The notes below the pieces were generated by a model. It was not told the origin of the DNA, did not search any database, and saw nothing but the letters and a program-made list of their open reading frames with translations. The translations under genes and the position numbers were made by a program. Of a DNA stretch of 14,684 nucleotides, positions 6,910 to 13,589 are shown in pieces. Source of the DNA: JBQCHF01 sp051953655 (GTDB lineage Bacteria; Actinomycetota; Actinomycetes; Motilibacterales; Motilibacteraceae); contig JBQCIO010000280.1 in the NCBI GenBank assembly GCA_051953655.1, forward strand, positions 1 through 14,684. Direction: 5' to 3'. How positions within the stretch are numbered: position 1 is the stretch's first letter; each line of letters starts with the position of its first letter.

Positions 6910-7504
6910 GGCGGGCCTGACGCGCGCGAAGGTCGTGGCCGAGGCGGCCGACGTCGCCGACGAGCTGGGCTGGGACGGGCTGACCCTCGCGGCGGTCGCC
7001 GAGCGCACCGGCGTGCGGCTGCCCAGTCTCTACAAGCACGTCGAGAACCTGGACGCGTTGCGCCAGGGCGTCGCGGCCCTGGCCACCCGGGAGCTCGCCG
7101 ACGCCCTCGCCGACGCCGCGCTCGGCCGGTCGGGCGTGCAGGCGCTGTCCGCCATCGGGAACGCCTACCGCGACTACGCCCGCAGGCACCCCGGCCGCTA
7201 CGCCGCCACCGTCCGGGCGCCCCGGGCGGACGACGTCGAGCACGTCGCCGCCGCCGAGGTCGTCCTCAAGGTGGTCGCCGCGGTGCTGTCCGGCTACGGG
7301 GTGGGCGAGAAGGACATGGTCGACGTCACCCGGGCCCTGCGGGCTGCGCTGCACGGGTTCGTCACCCTCGAACTCGCCGGTGGCTTCGGGTTGCCCGACG
7401 ACCTGGACCATTCCTTCGCCCGACTGCTCGACACCTTCGACCGTGCACTGGCTCCCGCGGCAGCACCGCCGACCGCCTCGCGAGGCGCGAAGCGGGCCGG
7501 GTGA
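6902..7504 (+). CDS. TetR/AcrR-family transcriptional regulator (WHG-type C-terminus)
   Basis: A 200-residue one-component repressor. The N-terminal helix-turn-helix is LTLAAVAERTGVRLPSLYKHV (27-47), with the family's SLYKHV recognition helix. The C-terminal ligand domain includes ALRAALHGFVTLELAGGFG (145-163), the conserved HGF/E-GGFG pattern of the TetR WHG group. It starts at GTG 6902, overlapping the last 8 bases of the hydrolase gene, with AGGGTGG about 12 bases upstream, so translation is probably coupled. It probably senses a small molecule handled by the hydrolase and represses the promoter at 6024-6052 through the GCTAG elements; this is inferred from position. The tail after about residue 183 is Ala/Pro-rich. 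Confidence 0.93.
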   Translation: MPRAGLTRAKVVAEAADVADELGWDGLTLAAVAERTGVRLPSLYKHVENLDALRQGVAALATRELADALADAALGRSGVQALSAIGNAYRDYARRHPGRYAATVRAPRADDVEHVAAAEVVLKVVAAVLSGYGVGEKDMVDVTRALRAALHGFVTLELAGGFGLPDDLDHSFARLLDTFDRALAPAAAPPTASRGAKRAG

Positions 7505-7600
7505 AGGAAGGCCGGCTGCGGCCTGCCCAGCCGAGGTGAAGGATCGGGCCGGCGATGAAGGGCAGCTTTCTCCCATAGGCTCGAATGAAGGTGCCCTTCA
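7502..7600. repeat. cluster of TGAAGG direct and inverted repeats
   Basis: TGAAGG occurs at 7502-7507, 7536-7541, 7556-7561 and 7586-7591. TGAAGGGCA (7556-7564) is inverted exactly at 7592-7600, enclosing 27 bases, and TGAAGG (7586-7591) can pair instead with CCTTCA (7595-7600). The block fills the gap between the convergent TetR and cold-shock genes. It may be a dispersed intergenic repeat or a bidirectional terminator. Confidence 0.5.
7509..7524 (+). terminator. likely terminator of the hydrolase-TetR operon
   Basis: AGGCCG (7509-7514) and CGGCCT (7519-7524) form a 6-bp stem with a 4-base loop, 5 bases after the TetR stop codon. No T-tract, as usual for high-GC actinobacteria. Confidence 0.45.
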
Positions 7601-7664
7601 CCCAATCGACGTGAGCACGGCCAGTGCCACTGCCGCCGATGGGTCCCTGACGAGCCTGCGCCGG

Positions 7665-8606
7665 TCAGAGGCGCTCGACGCGGTCGGCCTGAGGGCCGCG
7701 GTCGCTCTGGCGCACGCTGTAGCGGACCCGATCCCCCTGCTCGAGGGGCGCGGCGCCCGACACGACCGAGATGTGCACGAAGAGGTCCGCTCCCCCGGCG
7801 TCCGGGGTGATGAAGCCGAACCCGCGCTCGGCGTCGAAACGCGCGACGACGCCCTCACCGCCGCGCACCGGCGCGTCGGCCGGCTTGCGCCTGCCGGCCG
7901 GTTCGCGCGGGGCGACCGGGTGCGCGCCGGTGCCGCCCGCTTCGCCGACCAGGTGCACGTCCCGAGCCTGCGGGCCGCGGTCACCGCGGACCACCTCGTA
8001 GGCGACGCGGTCGCCCTCGTACAGGGAAGTCAGACCGTCGGCCAGGGCCCGGGCGTGGACGAAGACGTCGTCACCACCGGAGTCGGGGGTGACGAACCCG
8101 AAGCCCTTGCCCTCGTCGTACCAGGAGACGGTGCCGTCGGCACCGTCGTCGACGGTGGCGGGACCGCCGACGCCGGAGGCGAGCGGGAGCAGGTGCTCGG
8201 CCTGGGGGCCGCGTTCCCCCTCGCCGACGAGGAAGGCGACCCGCTGCCCCTCGCTGAGGACACCACCGGTGACGATGGCTGAGCTGTGGACGAAGATCTG
8301 CGCCGCGCCGCTGTCGGGGGCGAGGAAGCCGTAGCCCTTGCTCGGCTCGTACCAGACGACCGTGCCCAGGATCCCGAGCGGGGAGTCCGGAGCCGACTCA
8401 CCGGTCACGCGGACGCGGAGCGCCTGTGGGCCGCGGTTGCCCTCCCCGACCTCGAAGTCGACGGTCTGGCCCTCGCGGAGGACCTTCGAACCGCCGGACG
8501 TGACGATCTCGGAGGCATGGACGAACAGGTCCTCGCCACCGTCGTCCGGGGCCAGGAACCCGAAGCCCCGGTCGGCGTCGAACCATCGGACGACTGCATG
8601 AGGCAC
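7665..8606 (-). CDS. protein of four tandem cold-shock domains
   Basis: A 313-residue protein made of four CspA-type cold-shock domains, each an OB-fold that binds single-stranded RNA or DNA. RNP1/RNP2 motifs are seen in each: domain 1 RGFGFLAP (13-20) and LFVHASEI (27-34); domain 2 KGYGFLAP (90-97) and IFVHSSAI (104-111); domain 3 KGFGFVTP (167-174) and VFVHARAL (181-188); domain 4 RGFGFITP (261-268) and LFVHISVV (275-282). Each ends in RGPQA. A longer basic linker (about 222-250) separates domains 3 and 4. Bacterial cold-shock proteins usually have one domain of about 67 residues. The start is GTG 8606, with GGAG six bases upstream. A role as RNA chaperone is expected from the family. Domains differ enough that this is not a recent slippage. 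Confidence 0.9.
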   Translation of the reverse strand: MPHAVVRWFDADRGFGFLAPDDGGEDLFVHASEIVTSGGSKVLREGQTVDFEVGEGNRGPQALRVRVTGESAPDSPLGILGTVVWYEPSKGYGFLAPDSGAAQIFVHSSAIVTGGVLSEGQRVAFLVGEGERGPQAEHLLPLASGVGGPATVDDGADGTVSWYDEGKGFGFVTPDSGGDDVFVHARALADGLTSLYEGDRVAYEVVRGDRGPQARDVHLVGEAGGTGAHPVAPREPAGRRKPADAPVRGGEGVVARFDAERGFGFITPDAGGADLFVHISVVSGAAPLEQGDRVRYSVRQSDRGPQADRVERL

Positions 8607-8618
8607 TGAGGGCTCCAG

Positions 8619-9083
8619 GTGGAGGATTCGAGTGAGGCCTCGGCCTCGGGGGTCGCGACGACCGACTCCGGCCCGGCGCTTCTGATGCTACCGGGCGGCT
8701 GCTTCGGTCTCGGGGTGCTGCTGTGCGCCGGCGGCACCGGTCACTGGGCGGCGGGCGCCCTGGCCGGGCGTCAGGCGCGGTCGCTGTCATCTCCGGTCTC
8801 GTCGCACGGCAACGCCGCTGGCTGCGCCGCGGCGCGCGAGCGGGCCGCGTGCTGTCGGTGCGACTGGACGACGAGGGGGTCCACGTGGACTCCGGGGAGT
8901 CCACCGCCTTCGCGCGCTACGCGACCTTCCGCCGGGTCGAGGTCCGCGACGGCGTCGTGCTGCTCTGGACGCGGGCCGGAGTCGGCCAGCTGTTCCCGGC
9001 CGAGGTGTTCGGCGATGCGCCGGCGTGGAGCGGCTGCGGGCGGCCGTCGCCGGAGCGACGGCCACCCGCGACGGGCGTCCTAG
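8619..9083 (+). pseudogene. frame-disrupted small membrane protein, YcxB-like C-terminus
   Basis: Coding character moves between three frames. Frame from GTG 8619 gives a hydrophobic N-terminal stretch (LLMLPGGCFGLGVLLCAGG, about 8679-8735). From about 8775 the sense-like sequence is in the next frame: GAVAVISGLVARQRRWLRRG, then RLDDEGVHVDSGESTAFARYATFRRVEVRDGVVLLWTRAGVGQLFPAEVF, a pattern like the C-terminal domain of YcxB-type proteins. From about 9025 it continues in the third frame as ERLRAAVAGATATRDGRP. Two frameshifts would be needed for one protein. Either the gene is decayed or the assembly has errors. It is divergent from the cold-shock gene, with only 12 bases between. The YcxB match is from memory and modest. 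Confidence 0.45.
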
Positions 9084-9093
9084 CGTGCCCGGG

Positions 9094-9942
9094 TCAGTCC
9101 GGGATCCAGTCGAACTGCGCCGGGTGCGGGCCGGTGCGGCCGGCCTCGCCCTTGTCGAGCGCGGTGAGCGCCGCGACGTCGTTCTCGCTGAGCTCGAAGT
9201 CGAACAGCTCCACGTTCTCGCGTATCCGGGAGGGCGTCACCGACTTCGGGAAGACGACGTCGCCGCGCTGCACGTGCCAGCGCAGCACCACCTGGGCCGG
9301 CGTACGCCCGGCGCGCTCGGCGATCTCGGTGACGGTCGGGTCGTCGAGCACCGCACCCTGGGCGATCGGCGACCAGGCCTCCGTCACGATGCCGTGCTCC
9401 TGGCCGTAGCGGCGGACGGCGTCGTTCGTGAAGTACGGGTGCGCCTCGATCTGGTTCACCGCGGGCACGACGTCGCACTCCCGGGCCAGCCGCTCGAGGT
9501 GGTCGACCTCGAAGTTCGACACCCCGATGGACCGAGCCCGGCCGTCGGCGTGCAGCTCCTCGAGGACCTTCCACGTCGAGACGAAGTCACCCCCGTACCG
9601 GGTCGGCAGCGGCCAGTGGATGAGGAACAGGTCGACGTAGTCGGTGCCCAGCGCGGCCAGCGTGCCGTCGAACGCGCGCCGAGCGGCGTCCGGCTCGTGG
9701 AAGCCGTTGTTGAGCTTGCTGGTGATCCAGACGTCCTCGCGCGGCAGGCCGCTCGCGCGCACGGCCTCGCCGACGCCTGCTTCGTTCTGGTACATCTCGG
9801 CCGTGTCGATGTGGCGGTAGCCGATCTCCAGCGCGGTGGCGGTGGCATGGGCCGTCTGGTCCGGCTCGATCTGGAAGACGCCGAAGCCCAGCTGGGGGAT
9901 GGCTCGGCCGTCGTTGAGGGTGATGGTGGGGACTCTGCTCAC
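9094..9942 (-). CDS. aldo/keto reductase, 2,5-diketo-D-gluconate reductase type
   Basis: A 282-residue NADPH-dependent carbonyl reductase. The full catalytic tetrad is present: Asp46 and Tyr51 in HIDTAEMYQNE, Lys76 in ITSKLNN and His109 in LIHWPLP. GVSNFE, NQIEAHPYF and the cofactor-binding FPKSVTPSRIREN follow, all as in AKR5-type reductases (2,5-diketogluconate reductase, prostaglandin-F synthase-like). The family reduces sugar-derived ketones and small aldehydes; the actual substrate is not known. The start is GTG 9942 because AAGGAG (9953-9958, minus) lies 10 bases upstream and the family N-terminus (PTITLNDG) begins right there. The frame is open for another 54 codons upstream, but without family similarity. 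It is not related closely to the other reductase in this window, which lacks the His. Confidence 0.93.
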   Translation of the reverse strand: MSRVPTITLNDGRAIPQLGFGVFQIEPDQTAHATATALEIGYRHIDTAEMYQNEAGVGEAVRASGLPREDVWITSKLNNGFHEPDAARRAFDGTLAALGTDYVDLFLIHWPLPTRYGGDFVSTWKVLEELHADGRARSIGVSNFEVDHLERLARECDVVPAVNQIEAHPYFTNDAVRRYGQEHGIVTEAWSPIAQGAVLDDPTVTEIAERAGRTPAQVVLRWHVQRGDVVFPKSVTPSRIRENVELFDFELSENDVAALTALDKGEAGRTGPHPAQFDWIPD

Positions 9943-10494
9943 GGGTGCGCGACTCCTTCGCGGTGGTGGGGCACCTAGGACGTGTCTGGTGGATCTTCCG
10001 TCGATCAGGGAGCGGGCCGTGGCGCCCGATCCGGCACGGCGGAGGAGTTCCTCGTAGCGGTGTTCTCCGAGGGACGACGACACCACAGCCGGTCTGGATG
10101 CCACGGTTCGCGAGCCGGCGGTGATCCAGCAGACGCGGCCTAGCCTCGCCCGAGTGGATCATCCGCGCATCCGCGGACCGGTTGGCGGACGCCGCATCGT
10201 GCGGCCGCCCGCCAGGGCTGCCTCGCCCTCCTCGTCCGTGATGGTGACCAGCTGGCGCGTGACCAAACCGAGGTGCCGACCCTGCGCCAGGTCCTCCATG
10301 AGCAGCATCTCGCGAGGCACCTGCGGTCACCGCCGTCGCGGCGACCACGACCAGCGGGGCCGTCACGACGGTGAACGTCGCACCCGAAGCCCGCCTTCTC
10401 CTCGCCCGCGTCGGCTACCGGCAATCGCGCAGCGATCCTGCCAGCGGGTCACCGGGCCAGGAATGGCTCCGGCGATGCCCGGGTTGGGCCGGAC
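9943..10494. other. 552-base gap between divergent genes, no convincing gene
   Basis: The gap holds the ribosome site AAGGAG of the reductase (9953-9958, minus) and should hold promoters for both divergent genes, but I see no clear -35/-10 pair. On the minus strand a short frame from about 10320 to 10159 has a coding look (see separate entry). The remainder has unstructured GC-rich sequence and overlapping open frames without recognisable protein features. Confidence 0.5.
10159..10308 (-). CDS. possible small hypothetical protein or gene remnant
   Basis: A 49-residue frame beginning MLLMEDLAQGRHLGLV and including QLVTITDEEGEAALAGG. The amino acid mix looks more like a real protein than the Arg/Pro/Ala-rich shadows around it, and codons are GC-ending. 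There is an in-frame stop just upstream and no good ribosome site: only GAG abutting the ATG, or a GTG four codons earlier. I recognise no family. It may be the end of a decayed gene. Confidence 0.2.
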   Translation of the reverse strand: MLLMEDLAQGRHLGLVTRQLVTITDEEGEAALAGGRTMRRPPTGPRMRG

Positions 10495-11184
10495 ATGACC
10501 ACAATCGGACTCATCGGCAGCGGAAACATCGGCAGCACCGTCGCACGACTCGCGGTCGACGCCGGCTACGACGTGGTGCTCAGCAACAGTCGCGGACCGG
10601 AGACCCTCTCCGGTCTCGTCGACGAGCTCGGTCCGAGGGCACGGGCGGCCACCGCGGCCGACGCTGCCGAGGCCGGCGACATCGTCGTGGTCACCGTTCC
10701 CCTGAAGGCCTACCGCTCGGTGCCGGTCGAGCCGCTGCGGGGCAAGGTCGTCATCGACACCAACAACTACTACCCCGAGCGCGACGGCCGGATCGCCGAG
10801 CTCGAGGACGAGTCCACGACGACCAGTGAGCTGCTGCAGGCCCAGCTGCCGGAGTCGCACGTCGTCAAGTCCTTCAACAACATCGCCTTCGGACACCTCG
10901 GCAGCCTGCAGCGCCCCGCAGGACACCCCGAGCGGTCCGTGCTCGCGATCGCCGGCGACGACGCGGCCGCCAAGCAGACGGTGACCGACTTCCTGGACGC
11001 CATCGGCTACGACGCCTACGACGTCGGCCCGCTCTCGGAGGGCTGGCGCTACCAGCGCGACACCGCGGCGTACGCCACGCCTTACTTCGCCCCCGGCGGG
11101 GACTTTGCGGGCCCGGGCGCGCAGGTCACCGCGGAGCAGCTGAAGGAGAGGCTGGACAAGGCCGTGCGCTACCGGGACATGTGA
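10495..11184 (+). CDS. NADP-dependent oxidoreductase of the F420-dependent NADP reductase family
   Basis: A 229-residue cytoplasmic Rossmann protein. The dinucleotide loop is GSGNIGS (8-14, GxGxxG) right at the N-terminus, followed by SNSRGPETL (30-38), whose Ser/Arg fit the 2'-phosphate of NADP. DIVVVTVPLKAY (62-73), VVIDTNNYYPERDG (85-98) and VVKSFNNIAF (123-132) match the NADP oxidoreductase, coenzyme-F420-dependent family. Members either shuttle hydride between F420 and NADP or reduce small substrates; the present one could be either, and actinobacteria do make F420. The ATG start agrees with the fold but has no evident ribosome site, so a very short or absent leader is possible. It is followed by a very strong terminator at 11273. 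Confidence 0.9.
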   Translation: MTTIGLIGSGNIGSTVARLAVDAGYDVVLSNSRGPETLSGLVDELGPRARAATAADAAEAGDIVVVTVPLKAYRSVPVEPLRGKVVIDTNNYYPERDGRIAELEDESTTTSELLQAQLPESHVVKSFNNIAFGHLGSLQRPAGHPERSVLAIAGDDAAAKQTVTDFLDAIGYDAYDVGPLSEGWRYQRDTAAYATPYFAPGGDFAGPGAQVTAEQLKERLDKAVRYRDM

Positions 11185-11199
11185 CGGCAGCGTGCACGA

Positions 11200-11241
11200 G
11201 GCGGCCGGCACCGAGCAACAGCTGAAGGCGGCCGGCACCGA
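11200..11241 (+). repeat. 15-bp direct repeat
   Basis: GGCGGCCGGCACCGA occurs at 11200-11214 and again at 11227-11241, a 27-bp period. It lies between the oxidoreductase stop and its terminator. Function unknown. Confidence 0.6.
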
Positions 11242-11272
11242 CGGTCCGAGGACCCACCCGGCTCGGCTCGAC

Positions 11273-11315
11273 ACCGCGCCCCCTGCCCGACGAACTGTCG
11301 GGCAGGGGGCGCGGT
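11273..11315 (+). terminator. intrinsic terminator with perfect 19-bp stem
   Basis: Bases 11273-11291 are the exact reverse complement of 11297-11315, with a 5-base loop GAACT. The stem is almost all G and C. No T-tract follows, typical of actinobacterial T-less terminators. It closes the oxidoreductase transcript 89 bases after the stop. Confidence 0.85.
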
Positions 11316-11631
11316 CATGAGCGGCGACTTGCAGGGCTTATGGCTCAAGTGGCGGGGCCTGCCCAGAGGAAGTGGTCAGCCAGACCGCGGCCGCGGCGGC
11401 CGTTGTGCCGACGTCAGCAGGTGGGTGACACCGATGACGATGGCGCGGGCAGGGATCTTGTGGACAGCTCGAAGAACGTGGTGATGGGGTCCCCGTTGTG
11501 GCCGGCCCGTTCCATCGCCTGGGTGGCACGGCGTCGGCGCCGCTGCCACCCATACCGCTACGCTGTCGGGGCGAGCTGGAACTACACCGCTGATGCCCCA
11601 CAGGTCCCAGCGGGGGTACCCGCCATGCGCC
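11316..11631. other. 316-base gap between terminator and tRNA gene
   Basis: No intact gene is visible. Minus-strand sequence from about 11515 to 11376 looks like a frameshifted remnant (separate entry). The tRNA promoter should lie in 11540-11631, but I cannot assign its boxes with confidence. Confidence 0.5.
11376..11515 (-). pseudogene. possible frameshifted gene remnant
   Basis: One minus-strand frame reads MERAGHNGDPITTFFEL and the next continues with VHKIPARAIVIGVTHLLTSAQ before a stop at 11376. Both parts have GC-ending codons and a protein-like composition, whereas the uninterrupted frames do not. A single base loss near 11463 would join them. I recognise no family and the call is weak. 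Confidence 0.2.
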
Positions 11632-11704
11632 GCCCTCGTAGCTCAGGGGATAGAGCAACGGTTTCCTAAACCGTGTGTCGGAGGTTCGAATCCTCTCGGG
11701 GGCA
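11632..11704 (+). tRNA. tRNA-Arg (anticodon CCU)
   Basis: A 73-base cloverleaf. The acceptor arm is GCCCTCG (11632-11638) with CGGGGGC (11697-11703), one G-T pair. The D-arm is GCTC/GAGC (11641-11644, 11653-11656). The anticodon arm is ACGGT/ACCGT (11658-11662, 11670-11674) with loop TTCCTAA and anticodon CCT at 11665-11667. The T-arm is GGAGG/CCTCT with TTCGAAT (11680-11696). The discriminator is A11704. The 3' CCA is not encoded (CCC follows). It reads the AGG codon, rare in such genomes. Confidence 0.96.
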
Positions 11705-11759
11705 CCCACGCACCTCACGTGTCCGGCCTAGGTCGTGACGGCAGCGGCCGCATACGGCT

Positions 11760-11790
11760 ACAGGCGCCGGTCGCTGGGACCGGCGCCTGT
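11760..11790. terminator. terminator between tRNA-Arg and the convergent secreted-protein operon
   Basis: ACAGGCGCCGGTC (11760-11772) pairs perfectly with 11778-11790 around a 5-base loop, a 13-bp stem. It lies 56 bases after the tRNA and 16 bases beyond the stop of the convergent minus-strand gene, so it can serve both. No T-tract on either side. Confidence 0.75.
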
Positions 11791-11806
11791 GTCGGCAGGG
11801 CGAGAG

Positions 11807-12649
11807 TCAGCGACCCCGTCCACCTCCGCCGCCGCTACCACCGGAGGTGATGGCGACGTTCAGCGTGGTGGCTGCCGGGTTGCTGAAGGTCACCGTGCCC
11901 TCGGGGACGTGGAACTCGAGGGTGTAGGTGCCTGCCGTGGTCGGCTTCCAGTTGTAGCCGAAGGTCAGGGCACCGCTGGCGTTGATCTCGCCGGGCATGC
12001 CCACGGTCGTCACACTCCCGGTCGGGCTGATGACCGCCAGAGTTGCCCCAGCGACCCAGACCCTTGCCGGCAGGGTGGCCGCGGTGGCCGTGTAGCCGGT
12101 GCTGGTGGACGTCGCCAGCGTGCCCCACGGGGAGACGTTGTCAGCCTGCGAGGCGTTCAGCTTGACCACCGAGTACCCCTGCAACGTGGTGGCCTCAGTG
12201 GTGGACGTGAGCACCATCTCCACGCGGATCTGGTGGCCGACACGCTTCGAGGCGCTGCCGGTGAGGTTGTCACCCCACTTGGCCGACGCCGAATCGGTCG
12301 TCTTCACGACGTACTGCGCCTGCCATGCGTTCTTGCCCTGCACGTAGTAGTAGCCGGGCAGCTCGTAGCCGGTGCTCGGGTCTCCCTTCGGCGCGACCAG
12401 CTCCCCGGTGGAGTTCTGCAGCGCGAAGGTGCCGGTGTTGCCGATGAACACGCCCGGAACGGAGAGGTTGTTGGCCACGGTGGTCTCACCGCCGCCGCCG
12501 CCTCCGCCAACTCCACCGCCGCCGCCACCGCCACCGCCGCGGCCGTGACCCGCGCCGCCGGCCGCGAATCCTGTCGCCGGAGTCAGCGCCAAGGTTGCCG
12601 CCGCTGCCAGACCGACGATGCTGCTGACCAGGCTCTTCCTCAGTCTCAT
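11807..12649 (-). CDS. secreted polyglycine-containing protein of unknown function
   Basis: A 280-residue exported protein. The signal peptide has the basic start MRLRK, a hydrophobic core to about residue 23 and a likely cleavage near GFA-A (29/30). Then comes a glycine tract: nine Gly (38-46), Val47, seven Gly (48-54). The body (about 56-265) is rich in Thr, Ser, Val and Tyr and reads as beta-sandwich, with GYYYVQGKNAWQAQY and AGTYTLEFHVPEG as distinctive segments. The C-terminus is again Gly-rich (SGGSGGGGGRGR). There are no cysteines, no sortase motif and no transmembrane tail, so it should be released or loosely cell-bound. The ATG start has AGGGGGA just upstream. It is the second gene of a pair, 54 bases after another polyglycine protein. 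I recognise no named family. Confidence 0.85.
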   Translation of the reverse strand: MRLRKSLVSSIVGLAAAATLALTPATGFAAGGAGHGRGGGGGGGGGVGGGGGGGETTVANNLSVPGVFIGNTGTFALQNSTGELVAPKGDPSTGYELPGYYYVQGKNAWQAQYVVKTTDSASAKWGDNLTGSASKRVGHQIRVEMVLTSTTEATTLQGYSVVKLNASQADNVSPWGTLATSTSTGYTATAATLPARVWVAGATLAVISPTGSVTTVGMPGEINASGALTFGYNWKPTTAGTYTLEFHVPEGTVTFSNPAATTLNVAITSGGSGGGGGRGR

Positions 12650-12677
12650 GCTTCCCCCTGTACGCGAGGGTCGGTGG

Positions 12678-12696
12678 GGCCCGCCTGATGCGGGCC
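12678..12696 (-). other. hairpin between the two secreted-protein genes
   Basis: GGCCCGC (12678-12684) and GCGGGCC (12690-12696) form a perfect 7-bp stem with a 5-base loop in the 54-base gap. It may tune the ratio of the two products. Confidence 0.45.
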
Positions 12697-12703
12697 GAGG
12701 TCA

Positions 12704-13402
12704 TCAACCCCCGACGTGGACGTCGACCTGCTGGACGACCCGGCTGCCCGAGTCGTAGATGAGCGGCTTGAGCATCCCAGGCACGAACTCGTTGATCTGC
12801 AGGTCGACGGTGTCCCGGTACTGCGCTCGCCCGTAGTCCGTCATGGTGATCTTCACCTGGACCTGCGTGTTCGCCCGCAGGCCGGAGTCACCAGCCACGG
12901 TCATCGTCGACAGCCCGTTCACCGGCACCTGCTGCGGCTCGTGGCCGCTCGCCATAGTGGCGGTCATGTCGCCGCAGTCGTCGCCGCCACCGCCACCGCC
13001 ACCGCCACCGCCACCGCAGGATGTGTCCCTGATCGCCACCCGGTGCACCTGCAGCCCTTTCAGAGTCAGGCCACCGAAGTCAGGAAGGCGCAGCACCAGG
13101 TCGCCCCAGCAGAGGATGTTCGCGTCCTGCGGCCGGCAGGAAGGGCTCGTGACGGTGCTGGCCTCGCTGTGCGCGGTCAGCGTGATCCTCAGATCGCTGC
13201 CGTAAGCCGAGGTGCCCGGGTTCTGCGCCTTGATCGTCACACCCGGGGTGGTCTGATCACCTGCGGCCTGCGCCACGTGTCCCGTGGCCGTGACGAGCGC
13301 TACCACAGCGAGCAGGACGAAAGGACCTAGACGTCGACCTCTTCGTGCACCACGCAGTTCTGCTGACATTCTCCCAGAACCAGCTGCTGCCGTCGACGTC
13401 AT
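12704..13402 (-). CDS. secreted protein with a Cys-flanked polyglycine run, unknown function
   Basis: A 232-residue exported protein. A long basic N-region (RGARRGRRLG, 17-26) precedes the hydrophobic core FVLLAVVALVTATGHVAQA (28-46), with a likely cleavage after AQA. The mature part looks beta-rich (VTIKAQNPGTSAYGSDLRITLTAHSEAS) and has four cysteines: Cys89, Cys98, Cys129 and Cys143. The last two flank eleven consecutive glycines (130-140) plus DD, so a disulfide could close a polyglycine loop. I start it at ATG 13402, after GGGGGT about 9 bases upstream; ATG 13369 is an alternative with a site too close, and the frame is open further to 13519. It is first in the two-gene operon with the 280-residue polyglycine protein. 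No family is recognised. Confidence 0.8.
   Translation of the reverse strand: MTSTAAAGSGRMSAELRGARRGRRLGPFVLLAVVALVTATGHVAQAAGDQTTPGVTIKAQNPGTSAYGSDLRITLTAHSEASTVTSPSCRPQDANILCWGDLVLRLPDFGGLTLKGLQVHRVAIRDTSCGGGGGGGGGGGDDCGDMTATMASGHEPQQVPVNGLSTMTVAGDSGLRANTQVQVKITMTDYGRAQYRDTVDLQINEFVPGMLKPLIYDSGSRVVQQVDVHVGG
12983..13015 (-). repeat. GCCACC hexanucleotide repeat coding for polyglycine
   Basis: Five perfect copies of GCCACC on the plus strand (12986-13015) plus one preceding GCC encode eleven Gly on the minus strand. Copy changes would alter the Gly number without shifting frame. Confidence 0.8.
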
Positions 13403-13589
13403 GTTGCGGTACCCCCGTCCGCCGAGCTCTCGACCCGCTCGTGCCAACATGCACAGGATCGCTCCGCAGCGTGCGCCGAGCAGAGCAGAAGGTCCCTGCG
13501 CCGGTGAGAGCGACACCACACGACCCGGCCTGCCGGCGCCGTCCGCCTCGGTCCCCGTCTCGGTCTCGCCAGGCCGCCTGAGCCCAGTG

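Noticed and set aside
9943..10104. A 54-codon in-frame N-terminal extension of the second aldo/keto reductase
   Set aside because: A good ribosome site and the family N-terminus both point to GTG 9942; the extension has no similarity to the family.
10121..10498. Plus-strand open frame in the gap before the NADP oxidoreductase
   Set aside because: Pro/Arg/Ser-rich shadow without motif or ribosome site.
11338..11718. A minus-strand frame across the tRNA coding for APERIRTSDTRFRKP...PLSYEGG
   Set aside because: This is the antisense of tRNA-Arg, a well-known spurious annotation; the cloverleaf on the plus strand explains the sequence.
11632..11790. tRNA-Arg as an attachment site of an integrated element
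   Set aside because: No integrase gene and no second copy of the tRNA 3' end are seen inside the window.
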